Program-made: the position numbers and the translations under genes | Source of the DNA: Micromonospora arida | Lineage (GTDB): Bacteria; Actinomycetota; Actinomycetes; Mycobacteriales; Micromonosporaceae | Length of the DNA stretch: 64,000 nt | Assembly: GCF_003857035.1 (NCBI RefSeq) | Contig: NZ_QGSY01000175.1 | Span: 1-64,000 of the forward strand | Direction of reading: 5' to 3' | Notes under the pieces: generated by a model | Told to the model about the DNA's origin: nothing | Seen by the model: the letters and a program-made list of their open reading frames with translations, nothing else | The model's database searches: none | Shown here: positions 41,666 through 50,133 of the stretch, one piece after another | Layout of the letters: each line of letters begins with the position of its first letter | Numbering within the stretch: the first letter of the stretch is position 1

Positions 41666-43945
41666 ATGTCGGACTACGGGCACGAACTCCGGTTTGGGTC
41701 GTTCCTGACACCCAGCGTGCACGACCCGGATCAGGTGGTGGCGCTCGCCGAGCTGACCGAGGCGGCGGGGCTGGACCTGGTCACCTTCCAGGACCACCCG
41801 TACAATGCGGAGTTCCTCGACACCTGGACCCTGCTGAGTTGGGTCGCCGCCCGCACGGAGCGGCTCCGGATCTCCGGGAACGTCCTCAGCCTGCCGCTGC
41901 GTCCGCCGGCCGTTCTGGCCCGGGCCGCGGCGAGCCTGGACCGGTTGTCGCACGGCCGTTTCGAACTGGGCCTCGGCGCCGGCGCGTTCTGGGACGGGAT
42001 CGAGGGCATGGGCGCACGTCGGCTGACCGCGGGGCAGGGAGTCGCGGCCCTGCGGGAGGCTGTCGACGTCCTGCGCGGCGTCTGGGACGACACCGCCACC
42101 GGACCGCTGCGGCTGGACGGGGAGTACTACCCCGTACCCGGCATGCAACGCGGCCCGAAGCCGGCACATGACATCGACATCTGGCTCGGCGCGTACCAGC
42201 CGAAGATGCTCGCCCTGACCGGCCAGAAGGCCAACGGCTGGCTGCCGACGCTGGAATACCTGCGATCTCCGGACCGGGTGACCGCCAACCGGCTCATCGA
42301 CGATGCGGCCATCGCCGCGGGCCGCGAGCCCCGGGAGATCCGGCGGCTGCTCAACCTGTTCACTGTCGACGTCTCGTCGCGCAGCCGCGGCTTCCTCCAG
42401 GGGCCGGTCGAGCAGTGGGTCGACCAACTCCTTCCGCTGGTCCTCGAGGAGGGGTTCAGCACCTTCCTGATCGGGCGCGACGACCCACGCCTCATTCAGA
42501 CCCTCGGGCAGGAGATCGCCCCCGCGCTGCGGGAGGCGGTCGCCAAGGAGCGCACCGGGGGTCAGGTCGGCACCGGGCCGGTCCGCACGACCGTCGCGCT
42601 GGCCGAGCGGCACCCTGGCCTCGACTACGACGCGCTGCCGCCGTCGCTGACCGCCAGGTCCGTCGAGCCCGGTGACCAGGAGTACGAGCGGGTACGCCAC
42701 ACCTACAGCTGGCACGGCTCGCCGGCCCTGGTGATCCGTCCGCAGAACGCCGCCGAGGTGGTCGACGCCGTGTCGTACGCCCGGACGCAGGATGTCCCAC
42801 TGTCGGTGCGCAGCGGCGGGCACGGCATCAGCGGCCGGTCGACGAACGACGGGGGAGTCGTCATCGACATGTCGAGGATGAACAAGGTCGAGGTGCTCGA
42901 CCGGGCAACCCGTCGGGTGCGACTGGAGCCGGGTGCCCGGTGGGGCGACGTGGCCCAGACGCTCGCCGCGTACGGCCTGGCCATGAGCTCGGGCGACTAC
43001 GGAGACGTGGGCGTCGGTGGTCTCGCCACCACCGCCGGCGTCGGCTACCTGGCGCGCAGGCACGGCCTGACCATCGACCACGTCGTCGCCGCCGAGATCG
43101 TCACCGCGGATGGGCGTCTGCTCCGCGTCGACGACGAGCATCATCCCGACCTGTTCTGGGCCATCCGCGGAGCCGGTGGAAACTTCGGTGTGGTCACCGC
43201 GCTGGAGCTGGAGGCGTACGAGGTCGACAAGGTCGTCCACGCCCAGCTCGTCGCGGACGCGACCGACACCGCCGGTCTGCTGCGCCGGTGGGGCCGACTG
43301 GTCGAGGACGCGCCACGGGAGTTGACGAGCTTCCTCTCCCTCTTTCCCGGCCGCCGTGGCAACCCCCCGGCTGCCCAGGTCACCCTCGTGTACGCCGGTG
43401 ACGACGTCGAGGCGGCGCAGTCCGCCCTGAGCCCCTTCCTGGAGATCGGGCCGATCCTCGACCAGCAGGCGCAGCTCGTGCCGTACCCGGCGATCGTCGT
43501 GCCGCCGGGCAACCAGCATCGGGGGCAGGGGCTGAAGGACACCCGCAGCGGCCTGTTGCACCACGTCACACCGCAGGCGGCCGACCTCATGGAAAACATG
43601 ATCCATTCCGGCGATGTGATGATCATGCAGTTGCGATCCGTCGGTGGGGCGGTCAACGACGTCGCCCGTGACGCGACCGCCTACCCGCACCGCGAGCAGA
43701 ACTTCTCGGTGCTCGCCGCCACGGTCCCGGACCGCCGGCCCCAACTCGACAAACTGTGGGCCGAGTTGTACCCGTACCTCGACGGCCTGTATCTCAGCTT
43801 CGAGAGCGGCACCGATCCAGCTCGACTGCTGGATGCCTGGCCCGAGCCCACCCTCGGCCGGCTGCGCGCCATCAAGGCCAGCTACGACCCGGACAACGTC
43901 TTCAACCGGAACTTCCCCATCCCACCCGCTGAGCCGGTCGACTAG
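41666..43945 (+). CDS. Fusion of LLM flavin oxidoreductase and berberine-bridge FAD oxidase
   Basis: A 759-residue two-enzyme protein. Residues 1 to about 300 are a luciferase-like monooxygenase (F420/FMN type: RFGSFLTPSVHDPDQVVALAELTEAAGLDLVTFQDHPYN, GRFELGLGAGAFWDG). From about 320 it is a vanillyl-alcohol-oxidase-type FAD enzyme of the berberine-bridge group, with SVRSGGHGISG (His386, the usual covalent FAD site), GGNFGVVTALELEAYEV, and the C-terminal YDPDNVFNRNFPI substrate/FAD-binding tail. The two halves normally occur as separate proteins. ATG 41666 follows GATGGTGAAG. It is probably controlled by the divergent MarR protein. Confidence 0.88.
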   Translation: MSDYGHELRFGSFLTPSVHDPDQVVALAELTEAAGLDLVTFQDHPYNAEFLDTWTLLSWVAARTERLRISGNVLSLPLRPPAVLARAAASLDRLSHGRFELGLGAGAFWDGIEGMGARRLTAGQGVAALREAVDVLRGVWDDTATGPLRLDGEYYPVPGMQRGPKPAHDIDIWLGAYQPKMLALTGQKANGWLPTLEYLRSPDRVTANRLIDDAAIAAGREPREIRRLLNLFTVDVSSRSRGFLQGPVEQWVDQLLPLVLEEGFSTFLIGRDDPRLIQTLGQEIAPALREAVAKERTGGQVGTGPVRTTVALAERHPGLDYDALPPSLTARSVEPGDQEYERVRHTYSWHGSPALVIRPQNAAEVVDAVSYARTQDVPLSVRSGGHGISGRSTNDGGVVIDMSRMNKVEVLDRATRRVRLEPGARWGDVAQTLAAYGLAMSSGDYGDVGVGGLATTAGVGYLARRHGLTIDHVVAAEIVTADGRLLRVDDEHHPDLFWAIRGAGGNFGVVTALELEAYEVDKVVHAQLVADATDTAGLLRRWGRLVEDAPRELTSFLSLFPGRRGNPPAAQVTLVYAGDDVEAAQSALSPFLEIGPILDQQAQLVPYPAIVVPPGNQHRGQGLKDTRSGLLHHVTPQAADLMENMIHSGDVMIMQLRSVGGAVNDVARDATAYPHREQNFSVLAATVPDRRPQLDKLWAELYPYLDGLYLSFESGTDPARLLDAWPEPTLGRLRAIKASYDPDNVFNRNFPIPPAEPVD

Positions 43946-43970
43946 GAAGTGTCGGCCGGCCAGCACTTCC
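43945..43970. terminator. Terminator between convergent flavoenzyme and AlkD-like genes
   Basis: GGAAGTG and CACTTCC flank the palindrome GGCCGGCC, giving a compact hairpin that overlaps the flavoenzyme stop codon and ends 11 bp before the convergent stop. Confidence 0.65.
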
Positions 43971-43980
43971 GGAAGGCACC

Positions 43981-44691
43981 CTAAAGGGCGCCGGACAGGT
44001 AGTCGCGGCGACGCTGCGGTTCGAACTTCTCGATCGCGTACCGCAGCATGACCCGTGGCATGACCCGGTAGCGGCGGGCGAGGAACTCCTCCTCCGCCGC
44101 TCTGTCCCGGTTGCCCACCTCGCGCAGCATCCAGCCCACCGCCTTCCGGACCAGGTCGTGCGGGTCGTGCAGGAGCCGGTCGCCGAGTCGGAAGGTCCAC
44201 TCGAAGTCACCGGCCTTGATGAAGGCGAAGGTCGCCATGACGGCGATGCGCCGCTCCCACACGAGGCTCGACTCGGCCAACCGGTCCAGGACGCTCCGGT
44301 CCCTGTCGAGCAGCCAGGGGCCGACGATGTACGGCGCGGACGAGTCCACCAGGTCCCAGTTGTCGATGCGGGCGGTGTTGGCCAGGATGGTGTCGAAGAT
44401 CGAACCCCGCTCCTGTTCGTCGCCCTTGGCGAACTTCCGCGCCAGGACGAACAGCGCGGTCAAGCGCTCCTCGTGCGCGCCTTCGATGAGCAGCTTCGTC
44501 GTCTCGGCCAGCGAGAGGTCGCGCCAGAACCGGGCGGCCACCGTGCGCTGGTCGGGCACGGAGACACCGAGGGCCCGGTCGCCCTCGCCGTACCCACCGG
44601 GGACCATCTGGAGGAACCGGCTCGACGCCTCGGCTCGACGTGGATCGGCGAGGCTGGCGAGTGCCCGACGCACGTCGACGCTGGTGGCCAT
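43981..44691 (-). CDS. DNA alkylation repair protein, AlkD family
   Basis: The 236-residue HEAT-like-repeat protein has classical AlkD features: RRAEASSRFLQMVPGGYGEGDRALGVSVPDQR near the N-terminus, WDLVDSSAPYIVGPWLL (the conserved Trp/Asp active-site segment) and VRKAVGWMLREVGNRD near the C-terminus. AlkD excises positively charged alkylpurines without base flipping. It looks closer to canonical AlkD than the gene at 1760-2425. ATG 44691 is the natural start. Confidence 0.9.
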   Translation of the reverse strand: MATSVDVRRALASLADPRRAEASSRFLQMVPGGYGEGDRALGVSVPDQRTVAARFWRDLSLAETTKLLIEGAHEERLTALFVLARKFAKGDEQERGSIFDTILANTARIDNWDLVDSSAPYIVGPWLLDRDRSVLDRLAESSLVWERRIAVMATFAFIKAGDFEWTFRLGDRLLHDPHDLVRKAVGWMLREVGNRDRAAEEEFLARRYRVMPRVMLRYAIEKFEPQRRRDYLSGAL

Positions 44692-44712
44692 GACCGTCGA
44701 CGCTACCGGGGG

Positions 44713-44934
44713 TCAGCCCGCGCGGCGTAGGCGTCCGAGCATTCCGTCGAGGTTCTGGACGAACAGGTCGTGGCGGAAGAAGTGCCCACCCGGCGCCTCG
44801 CGCCACGACGGCGTCCGGGTTGGGTCGTAGTACCAACTGACGAGGCCGTTCTCGTTCCCCGTGTCGATGGCACGGCCGACATTCGGGGCCAGAGTGGATG
44901 CAGCGTCGCCGCACGGTCGGCGGGGTCCTGGCAC
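44713..44934 (-). pseudogene. Possible remnant of an unidentified gene
   Basis: An open frame of 73 codons to the stop at 44713. The last 50 residues (TGNENGLVSWYYDPTRTPSWREAPGGHFFRHDLFVQNLDGMLGRLRRAG in two parts) look like genuine protein, whereas the first 20 do not, and there is no good start or ribosome site. It sits between AlkD and two clear gene remnants. I read it as the tail of a truncated gene, but a small real gene beginning at GTG 44934 cannot be excluded. Confidence 0.35.
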
Positions 44935-44955
44935 CAAGGTCGAAGAAGGTCATCC

Positions 44956-45159
44956 GTGAGCGGGGAAGAGCAGCAGAACGGCAAGTGGGCGCCCTGGTGG
45001 ATCTATGTGCCCGTCATCCTCGGCAGCAACTACGTCAAGCAGTACCTCGTACAGGACCTGCCCGTGGCGGTCAACGCCGTGATCACCCTCGTGCTCGTCG
45101 GCACGCTCTTCCTGATCATCACCGTGGTGTATCGCAGCATGAGGCGCGTCGACCGGTAG
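44956..45159 (+). CDS. Small membrane protein
   Basis: A 67-residue protein from GTG 44956 with AAGAAGG upstream. Two hydrophobic segments are visible (WWIYVPVILGSNYV and AVNAVITLVLVGTLFLIITVVY) and the C-terminus is basic (RSMRRVDR). The family is not recognised; small two-helix proteins like this are common next to unrelated genes in actinobacteria. The start is supported by the point at which coding-like sequence begins. Confidence 0.6.
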   Translation: MSGEEQQNGKWAPWWIYVPVILGSNYVKQYLVQDLPVAVNAVITLVLVGTLFLIITVVYRSMRRVDR

Positions 45160-45201
45160 CGACGTGGAAGCGGGCGCGGTGGGGGTTCTGGCTACGCTCA
45201 G

Positions 45202-45419
45202 GGCATATTCCGGGCGGCTCGGCCTGACGACCTGGCGCAGATCATGGCCGACACACACTCTGGGCGGCATGGGATGCCGGCTGCCACAAGGCGATGCTGA
45301 TGACGGGTTCGCGCAACCCCGCGACGCACGGATTCTACCGCGCCTGCGGGTTCTCTCCCGACATCAAGACCGCGTATCTCGCCCGACCAGCGGCCTTGCC
45401 GGCCCGGAGTGCGAGCTGA
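45202..45419 (+). pseudogene. GNAT acetyltransferase remnant with internal deletion
   Basis: The N-terminal piece FRAARPDDLAQIMADTHS (from about 45207) is a typical GNAT opening. It is joined, one frame over, at about 45262-45267 to the C-terminal piece AWDAGCHKAMLMTGSRNPATHGFYRACGFSPDIKTAYLARPA, the usual GNAT end (AGCHKAML helix, HGFYRACGF motif). The middle of about 80-90 residues, including the acetyl-CoA loop, is missing. The stop is at 45417-45419. Not functional as written. Confidence 0.7.
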
Positions 45420-45498
45420 CCGAGCAGAAGTGGCCGTAGTACTTGGCCGCGTATTTCAGCGCACCGAAGCCGCCCATCGAGAAGCCGGCCACCGCGCG
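45364..45498 (-). pseudogene. Esterase fragment directly after the amidase stop
   Basis: On the minus strand, in the same frame and immediately behind the amidase TGA, the sequence reads RAVAGFSMGGFGALKYAAKY then YGHFCSVSSHSGPA. This is the nucleophile-elbow region of an esterase-D/antigen-85-like alpha/beta hydrolase (GFSMGG). Only about 35 residues remain; beyond about 45405 the strand is antisense to the GNAT remnant. Both ends of the original gene are gone. Confidence 0.65.
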
Positions 45499-47550
45499 TC
45501 AGAAGGTGGTCTCGTTGGGCAGGCCGAAGAAGTCGTGCCATTTGGTGGCGCCGAGGAAGTTGGTGCCGGTGGAGAGGCCGACGTGGACGTCGTTGAAGCT
45601 GCCCTTGGTGAAGGCGACGATGTCGTCCTTGCCGTCGCCGTTGTAGTCGCCGAGGTAGGGGAACTCCCCGGGCAGGCAGAAGAGGTCGTTCCACTTGACT
45701 GTGGTGCCGACAAACGAGGTGCCGGTGGAGACGGCGGCGTAGACGTCGGCGTCGGCGTTGCAGGTGAAGGTGACGATGTCGTCGCGGCCGTCGCCGTTGA
45801 TGTCCCCGACGCGTGGCTGTTCTGTCCCGACGGCGAACAGGTCGTGCCACGTCTGTGCCGCCCCAAATCCGCTTCCTGTGGAGAGGGAGACGATCACGTC
45901 GCTCGCCGTGGGCGGCCCCTGCGTGAACGTGATGATGTCGTCGCGACCATCGCCATTGACGTCCCCGAGCGCGGGAAACTCGCCGGGGATGGAGAAGTAG
46001 TCGTGCCACTTGAGGCCGGGGCCGAAACCCGTGCCGGTGGACAACGCCACGTACACGTCGGCGTTGGTGTCGTGGGTGAAGGTGACGATGTCGTCGCGTC
46101 CGTCGCCGTTGACGTCTCCGACCGCGCCGACCTCCGCGCCCGGCGCGAACCACTCGTGCCACTTCTGACCGCCGCCGAAACTGGTGCCGGTGGAGAGGGC
46201 CACGTAGACGTCACCGAGAGTGCCGTGGGTGAAGGCGACGACGTCGTCCCTGCCGTCGCCGTTGACGTCGCCGCTGAGCAGGGTCTCGCCGTTGAGGCCG
46301 AAGAAGTCGTTCCACTTCACCGAGGTACCGGCGAAGGCGCTGCCGGTGGAGGTGGCCACGTAGACGTCGTTGAGGCTGCCCTGGGTGAACGCGACGATGT
46401 CGTCACGGCCGTCGCCGGTGAAGTCCGTCGGTGAACCGGCCAGGTACTGGCCCCCCGAGCCGCCGGCGTTGACCAGGGAGATGTAGTAGTTCCAGTTCCA
46501 GTTCGGCCCCGGGTCGGTGTGGTCGTTGCCGGGCAACTCGTTGTGTCCCTTGATCGACGCACGGGTCTTCGGCAGCCCGTACTTGTCGCAGAGGTAGCGG
46601 GTCAGCGCGGCGGACGACCGGTACATGGCGTCGGTGAACCAGGCCGGATTGTCCACGAAGCCCTCGTGCTCGATGCCCACCGCGTAGGGATTGGCCGAGC
46701 GCGCGTGGTAGGCCGTGTCGCCCTCGCGCACCATCTGCGTGATCTCGCCGTTGCTCGATTTCACCACGTAGTGCGCGCTCACCCCCGCCGACGGGTTCTG
46801 GAACCAGCTCACCGTGCCGGCGTACGACCCCTGGGTCACGTGCACCGCCACAGTGGTTATCCGCGCCGACCGGCCGGCCTGGTAGTTGCCGCCGTAGGCG
46901 GACACCCACCGGGCCGGCGCGTACTCCGGCACGGCCGCCGCGACGTTCGCGCCGGCGGCGCCCGCGGGGGCGACTCCCGCGTAGCGACCGAGTTCGGGTC
47001 GGAGCGGTCGAGGCGCGACCCGTACCGCTCCGGCGGCGATTCCGGTACGCAGCAGGTCGTAGACGTGGTCGGCGTAGAGCCGGGCGGTCGACGCGTCGAC
47101 GGCCGCGCTGTAGCGCGCCACCACTGGATACCAGGCGGAGAGCCGGTCGCGTGCCCCGCCGGTCAGCCCCTCGTCGTCGGCCAGGTCGCGGAGCACCGCC
47201 GCACCGCCGCGGATGTTGGCGGAGGTGACCGAGCGCAGGCGGTCGACCGGTTCACCGGTGAGCGTGGCCGCCCGCTCCAGGCTGTGCTGGGTGGGGTTGC
47301 TGACCAGGTGCATGACCCCGTACCCGTTGGCCTGACTGGGCAGGCCGCCGTGCCCGTCCAGCCGGGACTCCCCGTAGGCGACGGCGACCAGCAGGTCCCG
47401 GGGTACGTCGAACTCGGCGGCTGCCCGGGTGAAGTCAGCGGTGAGCGAGCCGGGTGCCGCGGGTCCGGCCGCGCCGGCCGGCGCGACCGCCACCTGGCCG
47501 GCCAGCGCCGCCGCCAGTAAGAGGGTGCACGTGCGCCTGGTCAGTCGCAT
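45499..47550 (-). CDS. Secreted peptidoglycan hydrolase: transglycosylase-like domain, amidase_2, FG-GAP repeats
   Basis: The 683-residue secreted protein has a signal peptide (to about AGAAG) and then a lysozyme-like transglycosylase-type domain (35-175, Glu61 in YGESRLDGHGG, GYGVMHLV). A zinc N-acetylmuramoyl-L-alanine amidase domain follows (215-360, His237 in VAVHVTQGSY, IEHEGF, KGHNELPGNDHTDPG), then about six FG-GAP/VCBS repeats, each with a DxNGDGxDD calcium loop. It would cut both glycan and peptide links of cell wall. ATG 47550 follows GGAGATCTC. It lies 19 bp downstream of the related gene, presumably in one operon. Confidence 0.88.
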   Translation of the reverse strand: MRLTRRTCTLLLAAALAGQVAVAPAGAAGPAAPGSLTADFTRAAAEFDVPRDLLVAVAYGESRLDGHGGLPSQANGYGVMHLVSNPTQHSLERAATLTGEPVDRLRSVTSANIRGGAAVLRDLADDEGLTGGARDRLSAWYPVVARYSAAVDASTARLYADHVYDLLRTGIAAGAVRVAPRPLRPELGRYAGVAPAGAAGANVAAAVPEYAPARWVSAYGGNYQAGRSARITTVAVHVTQGSYAGTVSWFQNPSAGVSAHYVVKSSNGEITQMVREGDTAYHARSANPYAVGIEHEGFVDNPAWFTDAMYRSSAALTRYLCDKYGLPKTRASIKGHNELPGNDHTDPGPNWNWNYYISLVNAGGSGGQYLAGSPTDFTGDGRDDIVAFTQGSLNDVYVATSTGSAFAGTSVKWNDFFGLNGETLLSGDVNGDGRDDVVAFTHGTLGDVYVALSTGTSFGGGQKWHEWFAPGAEVGAVGDVNGDGRDDIVTFTHDTNADVYVALSTGTGFGPGLKWHDYFSIPGEFPALGDVNGDGRDDIITFTQGPPTASDVIVSLSTGSGFGAAQTWHDLFAVGTEQPRVGDINGDGRDDIVTFTCNADADVYAAVSTGTSFVGTTVKWNDLFCLPGEFPYLGDYNGDGKDDIVAFTKGSFNDVHVGLSTGTNFLGATKWHDFFGLPNETTF

Positions 47551-47569
47551 GAGATCTCCAATCCACTGA

Positions 47570-48550
47570 TCACAGCGTCGTCTCGCCGTTGAGGCCGAAG
47601 AAGTCGTGCCATCGGGTGGCGCCGAGGAAGCCGGTGCCGGTGGAGAGCGCGACGTGGACATCGTTGGTGGCGCCCTTGGTGAAGACGATGAGGTCGTCGC
47701 TGCCGTCCCCGTTGGCGTCGCCGAGGTAGGGGAACTCGCCGGCCAGGCAGAAGAAGTCGTGCCACTTCACTGTGGTCCCGGCGAAGCCGGTGCCGGTGGA
47801 GGTGGCGACGTACACGTCGGCGTTGGGATCGCAGGTGAAGGTGACGATGTCGTCTCTGCCGTCGCCGTTGACGTCACCGACCCGGGGTAGTTCGGCGCCG
47901 ACGGCGAAGAGGTCGTGCCACTTCTGCGCCGCGCCGAAGGAACTGCCGTTCGACAGGGCGACGACGACGTCGCTGGCGGTGGCGGGGCCCTGGGTGAAGG
48001 TGACGATGTCGTCCCGGCCGTCGCCGGTCACGTCCGTGGCGGATCCACCGGCGATGGCGTGGGTGCGGGCCGCCTCGTTGAGCTGGGCCCGGGCCGTGGC
48101 GGCCGCCTGGTCGTACCGGTCGGGGAAGCCGGACCGTTGGACGCACTGGGCGACCTGGCCCGCGCTGAATCCGGGGTTGTCACGGTCGCAGACGATGGCC
48201 CGGGTGACGTACTGGGTGCTGGCGTAGACCGGGTCCATGATCTGCTCCGGAGTGCCCCACCCGTAGTCCCAGCGCTGCTGGAACACCCCGAGCGACGACT
48301 TGTCGCCACACGGCAGGTTGTTCATGCGTGACTCGACCCAGCCCGCCTCGAAGGCGGACAGCGTCACCTTGTCGTTGGCGTTGTAGGCCCGGGCGACCCG
48401 GTAGACGACCAGGGTCACCGCCGGGTCGCGGTTGGCGGGGATGGAGGGGCAGGCCAGGGTGCCGACCGGGTCCGCGTGCGCCGGCATGGCCGGGACCGTC
48501 GTGCCGGCGACGCCGAGGGCCATCAGCAGGGCCAGGAGAATACGTCTCAC
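47570..48550 (-). CDS. Secreted lysozyme-like protein with FG-GAP repeats
   Basis: A 326-residue secreted protein: signal peptide ([19 protein letters not shown], cleaved near AHA), a lysozyme-like domain ([31 protein letters not shown]), then three FG-GAP repeats with [13 protein letters not shown] calcium loops. Its last two repeats are nearly copies of the last two in the downstream amidase ([19 protein letters not shown] against FLGATKWHDFFGLPNETTF). GTG 48550 is chosen for its GAGGAG ribosome site and the signal peptide beginning there. Confidence 0.85.
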   Translation of the reverse strand: MRRILLALLMALGVAGTTVPAMPAHADPVGTLACPSIPANRDPAVTLVVYRVARAYNANDKVTLSAFEAGWVESRMNNLPCGDKSSLGVFQQRWDYGWGTPEQIMDPVYASTQYVTRAIVCDRDNPGFSAGQVAQCVQRSGFPDRYDQAAATARAQLNEAARTHAIAGGSATDVTGDGRDDIVTFTQGPATASDVVVALSNGSSFGAAQKWHDLFAVGAELPRVGDVNGDGRDDIVTFTCDPNADVYVATSTGTGFAGTTVKWHDFFCLAGEFPYLGDANGDGSDDLIVFTKGATNDVHVALSTGTGFLGATRWHDFFGLNGETTL

Positions 48551-48703
48551 GCTGCTCCTCGTCGGGTCGGGGATGGCCGACGATGGCGTCACGGGACCGC
48601 CAACGACCGGGGACCGATTGCTGAGAGTTTCTTCAGCGCGCTGATGAGAGTCAATGTTCTATGAAGAATTCCTTCAGAGCATCGTTCAAGGCGGGCAGGT
48701 ATT

Positions 48704-48748
48704 GACAGCGGTTGTCGTCGGCGGGTTTACTCGCCCGCAACCGCTGTC
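48704..48748. repeat. 11-bp inverted repeat in a divergent promoter region
   Basis: GACAGCGGTTG (48704-48714) and CAACCGCTGTC (48738-48748) are perfectly complementary, with a smaller GGCGGG/CGCCC pairing inside. The left arm overlaps TTGACA (48702-48707), a possible -35. The perfect palindrome TCAGCGCGCTGA lies at 48633-48644. It sits between the divergent wall-hydrolase operon (start 48550) and the DUF4185 gene (start 48795), so a shared control site is likely. Confidence 0.45.
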
Positions 48749-48794
48749 CAATCACGCGGCAGGGCCATGACGAGTGCGACAGGAGGGGGCAGCC

Positions 48795-49922
48795 ATGGGC
48801 ATACGTCGTCGCTCGTTGCTCGGCCGCGCCGCCGCGATCGGGGCCGCCAGCGCGGTCGGTTCCGTAGGCGCGATCCTGACCACGGCCGCTCCGGCCCAGG
48901 CGGCGGTCTGGAAGAAGCGGCTGACCGGTGCGGACCTGGACACCAGTCGCCGATGGCGGGTAGCCGGCACCGATCTGGGCATCCCGTACGTGCTGGAGAA
49001 CGGATCCATCGGCTACCTCTTCGGCGACACCTTCGACACGCCGTGGCCCGAGGGCCCGCCCCTGCCGAACGACTGGCGGTCGCCGGTCATGTTGCGCTCC
49101 GCCGTCCACCCCGGCGCGCCGGGCGGAATCGTCTTCGACAGCGCCGCACGCGTCGCCGGCAACGGACGGGCACCGGAGCTGATGCACAACGGCCACTACG
49201 GCATCGGCATCGACGGTCTTCCCGAGGTGACCGTCATCCCCAACGACGGCATCAGCTTTCCGGAGACCGGTCGCCAGCTCATCTCCTACATGAGCATCGA
49301 GAACTGGAACTCCGCCGGCCCGGCCGGGCCGCAGTGGAAGTCCCGCTACGCGGGGCTGGCCTACTCCGACAACGGCAACGACTTCATCCGTACGCCGCTG
49401 AAGTGGTGGAACAGCCCGGACAACAAGGACCCGTTCCAGATGTGGACCATGCAGCGCGACGGCGAGTACGTCTACGTCTTCTCGGTCCGGTCCGGGCGGC
49501 AGGACGGTCCGATGATGCTGCGACGCGTCCGGTGGGATCGGCTGTTCTACCCCGAGTCGTACGAGGGCTGGGGCTGGAACGGCACCAACTGGGGCTGGGG
49601 GAGACCCTGCACACCCATCCTCACCGGCCGCTTCGGCGAGCCATCGGTGCGCCGGCTGGCCGACGGGACCTGGGTGATGTCCTACCTCAACTGTCAGAAC
49701 GGGTGTCTGGTCACCCGTACCGCGTCGGGACCCGACCGGGCCTGGACGGGGGAGAAGATTCAGCTGACGGGCTGGCAGGAGCCGGCGCTCTACGGTGGGT
49801 TCATTCATCCCTGGTCGAGCCGGAACGCCGACGACCTGCACCTGATGGTCTCGAAATGGACCCGCACCCCGGACGGCCGCAGCACCGCCTACCACGTCAG
49901 TCAGTTCACCGGATCGGTGTGA
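48795..49922 (+). CDS. Tat-secreted DUF4185-domain protein
   Basis: A 375-residue exported protein with a twin-arginine signal (GIRRRSLLGRAAAIGAASAV, cleaved after QA) and a five-bladed-propeller-like DUF4185 domain (YLFGDTFDTPW, APELMHNGHYGIGIDGLPE, MSYLNCQNGCLVTRTASGPD). Such domains resemble glycosidase-like propellers, and the enzymatic role is undefined. AGGAGGGGGC gives a strong ribosome site before ATG 48795. It is divergent from the peptidoglycan-hydrolase operon. Confidence 0.82.
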   Translation: MGIRRRSLLGRAAAIGAASAVGSVGAILTTAAPAQAAVWKKRLTGADLDTSRRWRVAGTDLGIPYVLENGSIGYLFGDTFDTPWPEGPPLPNDWRSPVMLRSAVHPGAPGGIVFDSAARVAGNGRAPELMHNGHYGIGIDGLPEVTVIPNDGISFPETGRQLISYMSIENWNSAGPAGPQWKSRYAGLAYSDNGNDFIRTPLKWWNSPDNKDPFQMWTMQRDGEYVYVFSVRSGRQDGPMMLRRVRWDRLFYPESYEGWGWNGTNWGWGRPCTPILTGRFGEPSVRRLADGTWVMSYLNCQNGCLVTRTASGPDRAWTGEKIQLTGWQEPALYGGFIHPWSSRNADDLHLMVSKWTRTPDGRSTAYHVSQFTGSV

Positions 49923-50133
49923 CGGGCCGCCGAGCCGCCTTCGTCGTGGCCTCACACTCGCGTCTCTGAACCGTTGGACGCGCGTGCACGGCAGGGCTGA
50001 CATCTGGAGGGGGCATGTCTTGACCTGATTGGGCGGTACCCGCCCTGAACGGTGGCGCACCAGGCAGTCGTCCGGAATGAGGTCCGCTGACGATCGCGAG
50101 TGTGGGTGCCTGATCGCTGGGTAGGGCTGAACC

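Noticed and set aside
41639..44200. An 853-codon minus-strand frame
   Set aside because: It is antisense to the LLM/berberine-bridge fusion gene. No domain-like sequence.
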